From the IMG/VR virus record IMGVR_UViG_3300036766_002267, positions 1 to 42,230 of that record: 42,230 nucleotides of DNA; one strand, 5' to 3'. Shown one piece after another: positions 7,700 through 15,433 of this stretch; position 1 is the first letter of the stretch, and every line of letters begins with the position of its first letter. A program made the translations under genes and the position numbers. The notes under the pieces were generated by a model, which was not told the DNA's origin, made no database searches, and saw only the letters and a list, made by a program, of their open reading frames with translations. This DNA is from a virus.

Positions 7700-7933
7700 A
7701 TGACCGACGACGAGTGGCAGGCGCACGTTGCGCGTGAAGCGGCCAAGGCGATCGGCGAATGGCTCGAAGGAAGAGGACGGCTTCACCAGTCAATCCGCTC
7801 TTTGACCATGCCCGAACTCGAGGCCATGGCGCAGAACGCAATCAACCGCTTCATCGTGCTGGCGTCGCACCGGATCGCAGAGGCACCCGACGAGCCCGGG
7901 TCGCAGAAGCTCTCGATGCTGCTGTTGGGTTGA
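7700..7933 (+). CDS. Small conserved phage protein, unknown
   Basis: The 77-residue protein is helical (EWQAHVAREAAKAIGEWLEG at about 5-24, then a SLTMPELEAMAQNAINRFIV helix). It begins 3 nt after the SSB-like gene and overlaps the following gene, whose TTG lies on its last codons (GGTTGA). Small proteins of this size and pattern precede Cys-rich DUF6511-like proteins in related prophages, from memory. Function is unknown. Confidence 0.65.
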   Translation: MTDDEWQAHVAREAAKAIGEWLEGRGRLHQSIRSLTMPELEAMAQNAINRFIVLASHRIAEAPDEPGSQKLSMLLLG

Positions 7934-8274
7934 GAGCCTGCACCCTCTGCAGCCGCGAAGCTCGCGGCTTCTACTACACGCATCAGTTCCGTCCTGACCG
8001 CTACCCGACTTATCCCTTCTGCTCGCTGCGCTGCCTCAATGCCGGCGCCGCCATCGCCAAGAGGATCCACGGCGTGATCGACAAGACCGAGTTGGAGATA
8101 CAGGCGATCAAGGCGGCGCGCCGCAATTTTGCGGAGGTGCTGACTGAGCTCGGACTGATGGCGCCGTTCCACGACCGAACGCCCGAAGAGATCGATCGCA
8201 TCATCGAGGCCTGCATCGACGGCTTCCAGGAAGCCATGCGCCGCGAAACGCTCAACGACGACATTCCATTTTGA
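7930..8274 (+). CDS. Zinc-finger protein, DUF6511-like
   Basis: I place the start at the TTG at 7930, which overlaps the previous stop (TTGA). A longer open frame extends upstream to 7759, but its translation is Arg-rich and is a shadow of the preceding gene. The resulting 114-residue protein begins with a treble-clef-like set of cysteines (C4, C7, C31, C35; CTLC and CSLRC) and continues with helical, charged segments. The Cys pattern and an RYPTYPFCS segment resemble DUF6511-type phage proteins. A zinc-binding nucleic-acid or adaptor role is inferred; no enzyme motif is present. Confidence 0.65.
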   Translation: MRACTLCSREARGFYYTHQFRPDRYPTYPFCSLRCLNAGAAIAKRIHGVIDKTELEIQAIKAARRNFAEVLTELGLMAPFHDRTPEEIDRIIEACIDGFQEAMRRETLNDDIPF

Positions 8275-8282
8275 GGCCGGTC

Positions 8283-9068
8283 ATGGATATCGTCGACCTC
8301 AACCACGGCTCGGGATTCATTTACGGCCGCGCCCCCGCGCCGCCGCCGATCGGCGAGCGCATTGACGCCCTCGTTGACGGCGCGCTCACGGCAGAGCGTG
8401 CCGTCATGCCTGCGCGCGATTATCTTGGCGCGTCCCGCATCGGCGAACCGTGCGCGCGCCGGCTCTGCTATGAGCTGATGCACGTGCCGGTCGATGGTGG
8501 CGCCGATTTTTCCGGCCGCATGCTGCGCATTTTCGAAGCCGGGCACCGCTTTGAGGAAATGACCATCCGCTGGCTCCGGCTCGCCGGGTTCGATCTGAGA
8601 ACGCACAAGCGCAATGGCGAACAGTTCGGCTTCTTGGCCGCCGCCGGCCGCTTCCGCGGCCACATCGATGGCGTCATCGTCGGCGGCCCAGACGTCGGGA
8701 TCGAGTATCCGGCCCTGTTCGAGCACAAGGCACTCAAGTCCTCCTCCTGGCAGGACGTAGTCAAGCAGGGGGTCAAAGCTTCGAAGCCGATCTACTGGGC
8801 GCAGGTTCAGGTCTACATGGCCTACCTCGCCGTTGAGCGCACGCTGTTCGTCGCGCTCGACAAGGACACGCAGGCGCTCCGCTACGAGCTCATCTCCTTC
8901 GACCCGCCGGCAGCGCAGGCGCTCTCCGACAAGGCCGTCGCCGTGATCCGTTCAGTCGAGGCTGGCGAGCTGCTGCCGCGCATCTCCGACGACGCCGGCT
9001 TCTTCATCTGCGCGTTCTGTCCTTACCGCATCCGCTGCCACGCGCTCGCACCGGGAGGCAATGCATGA
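8283..9068 (+). CDS. Cas4-like PD-(D/E)XK nuclease with Fe-S cysteines
   Basis: I choose the ATG at 8283, which has GAGG 6 nt upstream, over the TTG at 8271. The 261-residue protein shows the PD-(D/E)XK core: GHIDGVI with Asp129, EHK with Glu147 and Lys149, and Gln174 in WAQVQVY. Cysteines C57 (GEPCARRLC) and C243, C246 and C252 (ICAFCPYRIRC) match the one-plus-three spacing of Cas4/AddB-type 4Fe-4S nucleases. It should be a metal-dependent exonuclease acting on DNA ends. It overlaps the SF1 helicase by 4 nt, suggesting a helicase-nuclease pair for recombination. No CRISPR locus is present, so this is not an adaptation Cas4. Confidence 0.88.
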   Translation: MDIVDLNHGSGFIYGRAPAPPPIGERIDALVDGALTAERAVMPARDYLGASRIGEPCARRLCYELMHVPVDGGADFSGRMLRIFEAGHRFEEMTIRWLRLAGFDLRTHKRNGEQFGFLAAAGRFRGHIDGVIVGGPDVGIEYPALFEHKALKSSSWQDVVKQGVKASKPIYWAQVQVYMAYLAVERTLFVALDKDTQALRYELISFDPPAAQALSDKAVAVIRSVEAGELLPRISDDAGFFICAFCPYRIRCHALAPGGNA

Positions 9069-10369
9069 CCATCACCCTCTCCGAGAGCCAGCGCGCGGCG
9101 ATCACCACGGTCAAGGACTGGTACGAGAACCGCACGAAGGAGCAGCAGGTCTGCCGCGTGTTCGGCTATGCCGGCGCCGGGAAGAGCACGATCGTCAAGT
9201 ATGCGATCGAGGAACTGGGACTCTCGACGCCGGGAGCCGAGTCGAAGATCGGCGACGTGCTCTATGCCGCATTCACCGGCAAGGCCGCCCTGGTGATGAC
9301 GCGCAAGGGCACACCCGCGTCCACCATCCATTCCCTCATCTACCGCGTCTCGGAGGCGAGCCCACAGGAAATCGAGAAGCTCAAGGCCGAGGTTGCCGAG
9401 TTACACGCGAAACTGCCGTCCCTCGGAGTAGCCGAGCGATTGTTCGAGGAATCCCGCCTTCGGTCGCTCGAGCTGCGCCTGAAGGACGTGCACAAGCCGC
9501 GCTTCGTGCTCAATTCCGAATCCGTCCTGCGCGATGCCAAGCTGCTGGTGCTCGACGAGGTGTCCATGGTCGGCGCGGAGATGGCGCGCGATCTCCTCGC
9601 CTTCGGCAGGCCGACTCTCGTCCTGGGTGATCCCGGCCAGTTGCCACCGGTCAAGGGCGAGGGCGCCTTCGACACCGACAAGCCCGACGTGCTCTTGACC
9701 GAAGTGCACCGTCAGGCCGGCGACAGCGCCGTCATCCGCCTTGCGACCTGGGCGCGCGAGGGAAAGCCGATTCCCTACGGCGAGCACGATGAATTCGTGT
9801 GGAAAATGCGCCGGTCTGATGTCGACGCATCGGGCCTGCTCCGGGCCGGCCAGGTGATCTGCGGGCGCAACGCCACGCGCATGCAGCTCAACCTCGCCAT
9901 GAAGCAGGCCGCAGGCTTTGCTGCTTCCTATCCGACCGGGGCCGGCGAGAAGCTGATCTGCCTGCGCAACCGCAACGACATCGGCCTGGTCAACGGCATG
10001 TTCGTGACCCTCGGCGACATCGAGGAGGATGGCGACGAGATCGCCTTCAAGGCCGCGATCACCACCGAGGACGGGCACAAGGTCGGTGGCGAGACCAACG
10101 GCAAGCGCGAGCGCTTCCGCATCTATCGCGGCCACTTCGACGATCATCTGTCGCCCGATCCCGATCGGGACCGGCGCGACCATCATAAGAAGCGGACCCT
10201 GATCGAGTGCGTCTGGGGCTGGGCCATCACGTGTCACAAGTCGCAGGGCTCCCAGTTCGAGAACGTCGTGGTGTTCGACGACGGGCTCGGGCGCACGCCG
10301 CAGGATCGTGCACGCTGGCTCTACACCGCCATCACCCGCGCAGAGCGCGGGCTGGTGCTGCTCGATTGA
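9065..10369 (+). CDS. RecD/Dda-like SF1 DNA helicase
   Basis: The 434-residue protein is a superfamily 1 helicase. Walker A is GYAGAGKST at about residues 34-42, Walker B is VLDEVSMVG at about 161-169, motif III is LVLGDPGQLPPV at about 185-196, and the C-terminal motifs are ITCHKSQGSQFENVV and YTAITRAERGL near the end. The order and spacing fit RecD2/Dda-type 5'-3' helicases. It is coupled to the nuclease upstream (4-nt overlap) and lies directly before the primase, so it probably works in replication restart or recombination-dependent replication. Confidence 0.93.
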   Translation: MTITLSESQRAAITTVKDWYENRTKEQQVCRVFGYAGAGKSTIVKYAIEELGLSTPGAESKIGDVLYAAFTGKAALVMTRKGTPASTIHSLIYRVSEASPQEIEKLKAEVAELHAKLPSLGVAERLFEESRLRSLELRLKDVHKPRFVLNSESVLRDAKLLVLDEVSMVGAEMARDLLAFGRPTLVLGDPGQLPPVKGEGAFDTDKPDVLLTEVHRQAGDSAVIRLATWAREGKPIPYGEHDEFVWKMRRSDVDASGLLRAGQVICGRNATRMQLNLAMKQAAGFAASYPTGAGEKLICLRNRNDIGLVNGMFVTLGDIEEDGDEIAFKAAITTEDGHKVGGETNGKRERFRIYRGHFDDHLSPDPDRDRRDHHKKRTLIECVWGWAITCHKSQGSQFENVVVFDDGLGRTPQDRARWLYTAITRAERGLVLLD

Positions 10370-10376
10370 GGCGCCA

Positions 10377-13310
10377 ATGCTCGACCTCAACGACGCGCAA
10401 CCTGTATGGCCGGTCGAGCGGTTTGACCTCGATGCCATCGTGTTGCGTCTGCGCGATAGCGCCGAGCAATGGGTTCCGCGGCTGTTCCCGAACGGCCGGC
10501 GGATGGGCGATGAATGGCGGCTCGCCAATATCCAGGGCGCCGCGCCGCGCAAGAACGGCTCTTGCGTGATCGCGCTCACGGGCGAGCATGCGGGCGACTG
10601 GATCGACTTCGATGATGGTCATGGCGGTGGACCGCTCAGCACATTGGAGAATGCAACAGGACTCAGCGGACGCGAGCTGTTTGCCTACGCGGCCGATCTG
10701 ACAAAAACGAGCACGCAGCCGAAACGGTCCGCCGCCAAGCCGTCGTCCAAGCGGGCCGATCAGGCCCGCGAGATCGAACACATCCTCTCCAAGGCAGTGC
10801 CGATCGCAGGCACGTTGGGCGAGCGATATCTCGCCTCGCGTGGAGTACCGGCGTCCGACTGCTCCGACCTCCTGTTCCATCCCGACCTGACGCATTGGGA
10901 AAGCCGGCGTGGCTTTCCGGGTCTGGCAGCCGTGGTACGGGACGTTGCCGGAAACCGCATCGCGCTCCACCGCACCTATCTCGCCGACGACGGCACTGCC
11001 AAGGCGCCGGTCGATAACCCGCGAAAAATGCTGGCCTCGATCGCAGGCGGCGCCGTGCGGCTTGCCGATCTGACTAAAGACGGCGTCATCGGTCTCGCCG
11101 AGGGCATCGAGACGGCGCTCTCGGTGATGGTGGCATGTGCGCGCCTGCCCGTCTGGGCAACACTCTCGACCTCCAACCTGGAACAGGTGGCTCTGCCCAT
11201 CGAAGCACGGAAGGTCGTGCTCCTTGCCGACCACGATCCCTCCGGCGCCGGCGCGCGCGCGGCCGAGACTGCCGCCGCCCGTTTGCATGCCGAGGGACGT
11301 CGGGTCTTCATCGCCATGCCGCCACAGGAGGGCGACGACTTCAATGACCTGCTGCTGCGCGACGGCGTCGAAACCGTGCGCAGAATCGTTGAGGCGGCGG
11401 TCGAATGGGGCGCCCACGGCAACGACGACCGCGTGATCCTCGCCATCGACAGTGGCACGCACAAGCCGATCGGCTTCGGACAGTCCGATCGCCCACGACC
11501 TCAGTTGCGCGCCGACAACGGCGATCTGGCGCGCGCGGTGTCGCAGGCGTGGCAGATTCTGCTCGCCGCCAATGATCCGCCCTGGATGTTCCGTGCCGCC
11601 GGATGCCCGACTTGGGTAGTGCGCGACGACGACGGCCTGCCCATGGCGAAGCCCCTGACCGAGGATCGCCTGCGTCCGGTGCTCGCTCAACTCGCCGATT
11701 GGCGAAAGCTCTCCCGCAACGGCGATCTTGTCCCGGCCCATCCACCATTGGCGGTGATCAAGTCGATCCTCGCCACGCCCGATCCGGCGCTTCCCGTGCT
11801 GACAGGCATCGTCACGACGCCGGTGTTCGGCCGCGAGGGCGATCTCATCACCGAGCCCGGCTACCATCCGGCTGCGCGCCTGCTCTACGACCCGCCCAAG
11901 GGCTTCGCCCTGCCACCCGTCGCCATGCAGCCGACGCCGGCAAACATCGCCGCGGCGCGGTCTTTGCTGCTCGACGATCTGTTGGGAGATTTCCCATTCA
12001 TCGGCGAAGCCGAGCGCGCGCATGCGCTGGCGCTCCTGCTTGTGGGCTTCGTGCGCGCCATGATTGATGGGCCGACTCCACTGCATCTGGTCGAGAAGCC
12101 GACCCAAGGCACCGGCGCGACGCTGATGGTGGACATGATGTCGGTCGTCGCGATCGGCTGCCGCGCCAGCGTCATGGTCGAAGGCAGCGACGACGAGGAA
12201 TGGCGCAAGCGCTTGACCGCCAAGCTGCGCCAGATCCCGTCAGTCGTTCTGATCGACAATCTGCGGCGCCCGCTCGACTCCTCGGCGCTCGCTGCCGCGC
12301 TCACCGCACCGTTCTGGGAAGACCGCATCCTCGGTGTCTCGGAAACGACGCGGCTGCCGATCCGCTGCATCTGGATTGCCACCGGCAACAATGCCGAGTT
12401 CTCGGGCGAGATGGCGCGCCGGCTGGTGCGCATTCGGCTCGACGCCCGCGTCGACCAGCCCTGGCGTCGCAGCGGCTTCCGCCATCCCGATCTCATGGGC
12501 TGGGTGCATGCCAACCGGGCAGGCCTCGTCGCCGCTTGCCTGACGCTGTGCCGCGCCTGGATCGCGGCCGGCATGCCGCGCGGGGCTAAGCACATCGGCA
12601 GCTTCGAAGCCTGGGCTGCCGTGATGGGCGGCATGCTCGACGCGATCGGCGTTCCCGGATTCCTTGGCAACATCGATGAGATGCTCGAAGCCTCCGACGG
12701 CGAAGGCGCCGTCTGGCGCGTGTTCGTCGGACAATGGTGGGACCGCTTCGGCACCGCCGAGGTCGGTACCAGCGGGCTCTACGAGCTCGCCGTCAACTGC
12801 GAGCCGCCGCTGCCGCTCGGCACCGGCGGCGACCGTTCGCAGCGAATCCGGCTCGGCAAGGCGCTCGCGCGCATGCGCGACCGGGTATTCGACATCGGCG
12901 GACTCAAGGCGCGCATCCGCGCGATTGGCGTCTCGCACCAGGCCCGCCGCTGGCAGCTCGCCCTCGAAGGGGAACGTGGGGAACGTTTGCCAGACTTCTC
13001 CGAAGCAGAAAAAGGGGAATGTCAGGCGTCTGTCACCCAACATTCCCCCCAACGTTCCCCGGCCTATCCCATTGATCGAGAAGGGCTCGGGGAATGTGGG
13101 GAAGGTGGGGAATGTTTTTCCGACCTCCGCGCGTGCGCGCGCGTACACAATAATAAAGAAGAGCAAACACATTCCCCACCTTCCCCACATTCCCAAAACG
13201 CTGACAATTCAGCGGCTTGTACCGGGGAGGATGGCGGGGAAGGTCGCCAACCACGTTCCCCACATTCCCTAGACGCAGATTCCCCCGATTGGCTGAAGGG
13301 GGTGCCGTGA
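10377..13310 (+). CDS. Toprim DNA primase / helicase-like protein
   Basis: I start at the ATG at 10377, with a GAGG sequence just upstream, giving 977 residues. The N-terminal half is a primase: a Toprim fold carries AEGIETALS (Glu242) and ADHDPSGAG (Asp285 and Asp287). The second half is an AAA+-like module. Its P-loop position (KPTQGTGATL, 574-583) has Ala where the catalytic Lys is expected, followed by VVLIDN (623-628), IWIATGNN (665-672) and a basic finger (ARRLVRIRLD). ATP hydrolysis may therefore be lost or altered. The last 110 or so residues are low-complexity because the DNA there is a repeat array (12969-13270). It probably primes and helps unwind phage DNA near that array. Confidence 0.88.
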   Translation: MLDLNDAQPVWPVERFDLDAIVLRLRDSAEQWVPRLFPNGRRMGDEWRLANIQGAAPRKNGSCVIALTGEHAGDWIDFDDGHGGGPLSTLENATGLSGRELFAYAADLTKTSTQPKRSAAKPSSKRADQAREIEHILSKAVPIAGTLGERYLASRGVPASDCSDLLFHPDLTHWESRRGFPGLAAVVRDVAGNRIALHRTYLADDGTAKAPVDNPRKMLASIAGGAVRLADLTKDGVIGLAEGIETALSVMVACARLPVWATLSTSNLEQVALPIEARKVVLLADHDPSGAGARAAETAAARLHAEGRRVFIAMPPQEGDDFNDLLLRDGVETVRRIVEAAVEWGAHGNDDRVILAIDSGTHKPIGFGQSDRPRPQLRADNGDLARAVSQAWQILLAANDPPWMFRAAGCPTWVVRDDDGLPMAKPLTEDRLRPVLAQLADWRKLSRNGDLVPAHPPLAVIKSILATPDPALPVLTGIVTTPVFGREGDLITEPGYHPAARLLYDPPKGFALPPVAMQPTPANIAAARSLLLDDLLGDFPFIGEAERAHALALLLVGFVRAMIDGPTPLHLVEKPTQGTGATLMVDMMSVVAIGCRASVMVEGSDDEEWRKRLTAKLRQIPSVVLIDNLRRPLDSSALAAALTAPFWEDRILGVSETTRLPIRCIWIATGNNAEFSGEMARRLVRIRLDARVDQPWRRSGFRHPDLMGWVHANRAGLVAACLTLCRAWIAAGMPRGAKHIGSFEAWAAVMGGMLDAIGVPGFLGNIDEMLEASDGEGAVWRVFVGQWWDRFGTAEVGTSGLYELAVNCEPPLPLGTGGDRSQRIRLGKALARMRDRVFDIGGLKARIRAIGVSHQARRWQLALEGERGERLPDFSEAEKGECQASVTQHSPQRSPAYPIDREGLGECGEGGECFSDLRACARVHNNKEEQTHSPPSPHSQNADNSAACTGEDGGEGRQPRSPHSLDADSPDWLKGVP
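12969..13270. repeat. 9-bp iteron-like array, candidate replication origin
   Basis: At least 12 exact copies of GGGGAANGT (N = C, T or G) are packed in about 300 bp. Forward copies begin at 12969, 12978, 13014, 13089, 13098, 13107 and 13236. Reverse copies begin at 13040, 13052, 13169, 13178 and 13253, with one-mismatch copies at 13187 and 13262. Three forward copies are head to tail at 13089-13115, and their mirror forms 13169-13195. The array overlaps the primase 3' end, forcing a low-complexity protein tail. Such clustered short repeats beside a primase gene are what initiator-binding iterons look like. CRISPR is excluded because there are no regular spacers. Confidence 0.75.
13090..13194. 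repeat. 26-bp perfect inverted repeat in the origin array
   Basis: Positions 13090-13115 are exactly complementary to 13169-13194, separated by 53 nt. Each arm is made of three 9-bp repeats. The spacer has a 22-bp alternating pyrimidine-purine tract (13128-13149, mostly CG then CACA) that is prone to Z-DNA. Next comes an AT-rich stretch (about 13145-13168) that stands out in this GC-rich genome and could be an unwinding element. A cruciform or a strong transcript hairpin is possible. Confidence 0.8.
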
Positions 13311-13357
13311 TGCCGCGCGCCCCCATCGCTGGACTGGTCCACGGAGGCGCGCCATGA
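13310..13357 (+). CDS. Tiny translationally coupled ORF (15 aa)
   Basis: A 15-codon ORF starts in a TGATG overlap with the primase stop and ends in an ATGA overlap with the next gene's start at 13354. A GGAGG sequence lies inside it, 9 nt before the next gene's ATG. The peptide (MPRAPIAGLV followed by HGGAP) has no recognisable feature. It most likely keeps ribosomes on the message across the gap. Confidence 0.3.
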   Translation: MPRAPIAGLVHGGAP

Positions 13358-13671
13358 GCCGGCAGCGTCTTCCCAATCGCCGGCCCAGCCTCACGACCCG
13401 GCTCGTGCACGACTGCCGGTCCTATTCGGTGACGGTCGGCTTCGATCCGAACACCGGCCGCATCGGCGAAGTGTTCACGCACGGCGCCAAGGTCGGCTCC
13501 GCCATGGATGGCATCCTCGACGATGCCTGTATCGCGCTGTCGCTCCTGCTCCAGCACGGCGTCGAGCCCACCGCGCTCACTGCGAGCATGGGGCGGCTTG
13601 GCGATGGCAAGACGCCCGCTTCGATCATCGGTGCGCTCGCCGACCTCATCGCCCGCGAGACGCAGCCATGA
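13354..13671 (+). CDS. TSCPD-like small phage protein
   Basis: The 105-residue protein has the pattern of TSCPD-type domains found at the C-terminus of some ribonucleotide reductases and as stand-alone phage proteins: a beta-strand pair (SVTVGFDPNTGRIGEVFTHG), a GSAMDGILDDA segment and a terminal helix with SIIGALADLIARE. Thymidylate or nucleotide metabolism is a possible link, but the stand-alone form has no known reaction. It overlaps the next gene by 4 nt (ATGA), fitting a continuous early operon. Confidence 0.65.
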   Translation: MSRQRLPNRRPSLTTRLVHDCRSYSVTVGFDPNTGRIGEVFTHGAKVGSAMDGILDDACIALSLLLQHGVEPTALTASMGRLGDGKTPASIIGALADLIARETQP

Positions 13672-13868
13672 GGTGGGCACCAAAAGGATACGGCGGAGAG
13701 CGGCGCCCTCCCGACCACGTCAAGCGTGAGGGTTGGCACGAGCACGGCATCCTGGTGGTGAGCGAGGATGATCAGCGTCTCACCTGGCCGGAGCGTGAAC
13801 TGATCCGGCAACTCGGGGGAAAACTCTACGGCAAACGCTCGACGAACAAGGAGGCGTGCCATGGCTGA
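13668..13868 (+). CDS. Small phage protein, unknown
   Basis: This 66-residue protein has a basic N-terminus (MRWAPKGYGGERRPPDHVKR) and a helical middle (TWPERELIRQLGGKLYGKR). Its ATG overlaps the previous stop (ATGA) and its end overlaps the next gene by 8 nt, so it belongs to the operon. No function is recognised. Confidence 0.6.
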   Translation: MRWAPKGYGGERRPPDHVKREGWHEHGILVVSEDDQRLTWPERELIRQLGGKLYGKRSTNKEACHG

Positions 13869-14298
13869 TTGGACGCCGGCTTGCGTGGAAGCGCGACTGC
13901 ACGAAGCGGCCGACGTGATGAAGCGTCTGCCCGACGTGTGCGTGCAGGGTTACTTCAACCTGTGGCCGAAGGTTCTCCACGAGTTCAGCGACCTTGTCGG
14001 GCAGGAGCCGCAGCGCTTGAAACGCCCACCACCGTCGCCCGACGCCATCACGCGCATGGAGGAGACGCTCGGCTGGCTGCGCTGGCTGGAAGCCGAGGAC
14101 GCAAAGCTCGCCTGGGCGCGTGCCAAATTCACACCATGGAAGCCGATTTGCTGGCGCTTTGGCATTGCGCCGGCAACGGCAAAGCGCCGCTGGCAATACG
14201 CATTGAGCCTCATCGCCTGGAAGCTCAATGGCCGCTTTGTCGGCACGAAGACATCGAGGCGCGCGTTCATGGAGCGCGCTCGCACCTTGTCAAGATGA
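13861..14298 (+). CDS. DUF6362 family protein
   Basis: The 145-residue protein matches the DUF6362 pattern: WTPACVEARLHEAADVMKRL at the start, VQGYFNLWPKVLHEFSDLVG, PPPSPDAITRMEETLGWLRW, and a C-terminal HTH-like part with FGIAPATAKRRWQYALSLIA. It has a strong ribosome-binding site (AGGAGG before the ATG). A DNA-binding role, for example in regulation or packaging, is inferred from the C-terminal HTH-like segment. It is the last gene of the rightward early operon. Confidence 0.8.
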   Translation: MADWTPACVEARLHEAADVMKRLPDVCVQGYFNLWPKVLHEFSDLVGQEPQRLKRPPPSPDAITRMEETLGWLRWLEAEDAKLAWARAKFTPWKPICWRFGIAPATAKRRWQYALSLIAWKLNGRFVGTKTSRRAFMERARTLSR

Positions 14299-14305
14299 AA
14301 TCGCC

Positions 14306-14335
14306 GTGTGAGCCAATTTTGTGTGAGCCATTTTT
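14306..14335. repeat. Tandem 15-bp direct repeat
   Basis: GTGTGAGCCAATTTT (14306-14320) is followed immediately by GTGTGAGCCATTTTT (14321-14335), 14 of 15 bases the same. It begins 8 nt after the DUF6362 stop. It could be a paired protein-binding site. The rest of the gene-free stretch 14299-14612 holds GTTACCA elements and a hairpin (listed separately), but no recognisable gene. Confidence 0.5.
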
Positions 14336-14493
14336 ATGCGAGACGGAATCGGCCGACGCGGTGTAGTTTCGCGGCAGGCTCGCGAGAGGCGTGCGCAACG
14401 GTCAACAGAGCCGAGTCGCGGGTCCTCCCTGGCGGAGATGGTATGCGGGGGGCAATGGCCCGGAAGTTCGCTACAGCCAGCCGCAAAATCTGA

Positions 14494-14507
14494 GTTACCA
14501 GTTACCA
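14494..14507. repeat. Tandem GTTACCA repeat
   Basis: GTTACCA occurs twice in tandem at 14494-14507. Related GTTACC/GGTAAC sequences occur in the hairpin at 14582-14612. The shared heptamer suggests one binding protein. It is a candidate operator only. Confidence 0.35.
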
Positions 14508-14581
14508 CGCGACGTTGGCCCTCGTGTGCCCTAAAGGCGCGCAACGGCGCGCGTTTTCTGGCTCGGCCAGCCTGGTACCGC

Positions 14582-14612
14582 GAGGTGGTAACCTGAAGCC
14601 GGTTACCACCTC
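14582..14612. terminator. Convergent-gene hairpin
   Basis: A perfect 12-bp inverted repeat, GAGGTGGTAACC (14582-14593) and GGTTACCACCTC (14601-14612), has a 7-nt loop. It abuts the stop codon of the leftward transporter gene and lies downstream of the rightward DUF6362 gene. No clear T-run follows on either strand, so it may be a weak bidirectional terminator or an mRNA-stabilising hairpin. The stem carries the same GTTACC sequence as the tandem at 14494-14507. Confidence 0.5.
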
Positions 14613-15359
14613 TCAGTAGACGCCAATCAGCTTGAGCCCTGCGATGACGAGGACCAATCCGAGCGCCTTGAGAACCATGGGCACGGCGAACCGAATGCCG
14701 AGCGTGGTCCCGATGACGGCGCCGACCAGGACCGCGCCGGCATAGAGCGGCAGGTCGGGTGGCAGAGATTTGACGATCGCGACATTGCCCAACAGTCCCG
14801 CGATCGAATTGCAGAGGATGAACACGGCCGCGACACCGGACGCGGTCCTCGTCTCCGACCATCCGAGAAACAGCACGAGTGGCGATAGGAAGATACCGCC
14901 GCCGGTTCCAGTCAAACCTGAGAGGAGCCCAATGGCGGCTCCGCATGCGATGCCGATGACGATCGGTGGGTCACGAGGTTGTTGGTTGGCGCTCAGTTCC
15001 TTGGGCCACAGCAATCTTACGCCCCCGATGAGCAGCACGACCCCGACAATCGGTCTGTAGTAGGCGCCGGGCAGTTGGATGGCGCCGCCGAGGAACGCGA
15101 AAGGGATTGCCCCCACCAGGAATGGCCAGAGCGTGCGCCAGCGGAAGAGTCCGGCATTCAAGTAGCGGAACGACGTGAAGCCGGCGACCAGAATATTGAG
15201 CGCGAGCGCCGTAGGCCGCATCGCAGCTGGCGCGACGCTGAAGAGTGCCATCAATGCGATGTAGGCTGAAGCGCCGGCATGCCCTACCGACGTGTAGAGC
15301 GCCGCACCCAACAGCATGCACGCGGCAAGGAGCAGTTCAGTAGTTAGAAATTCGGGCAT
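14613..15359 (-). CDS. TauE/SafE-family membrane transporter
   Basis: I choose the ATG at 15359; a TTG lies 15 nt further upstream. The 248-residue protein has about eight hydrophobic membrane segments and the internal two-fold pattern of TauE/SafE permeases, with AALYTSVGHAGASAYIALMA near the N-terminus and SGLTGTGGGIFLSPLVLF in the middle. The family exports sulfite or organosulfur anions, but the substrate here is unknown. It stands alone on the minus strand between the phage early genes and the methyltransferases, bounded by a hairpin at its end and by a divergent promoter region. It has no obvious phage function, so it is probably cargo that may benefit the lysogen. Confidence 0.88.
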   Translation of the reverse strand: MPEFLTTELLLAACMLLGAALYTSVGHAGASAYIALMALFSVAPAAMRPTALALNILVAGFTSFRYLNAGLFRWRTLWPFLVGAIPFAFLGGAIQLPGAYYRPIVGVVLLIGGVRLLWPKELSANQQPRDPPIVIGIACGAAIGLLSGLTGTGGGIFLSPLVLFLGWSETRTASGVAAVFILCNSIAGLLGNVAIVKSLPPDLPLYAGAVLVGAVIGTTLGIRFAVPMVLKALGLVLVIAGLKLIGVY

Positions 15360-15433
15360 GGCGCGGCACGACAAAATCGCGCCCAGAGGCGCTTTGGATG
15401 GAATAGCCCACGAACCGTCGTGCCGGTGATTTG

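Noticed and set aside
12969-13270. Possible CRISPR array
   Set aside because: Repeats are 9 bp, in both orientations and without regular unique spacers. No cas operon is present; the Cas4-like nuclease belongs to the phage recombination set.
12240-13683. Minus-strand ORFs with repeated HIP/PHLPHIP-like or NVG-like peptides
   Set aside because: The peptide repeats are simply the 9-bp DNA repeats read in other frames, not a gene.
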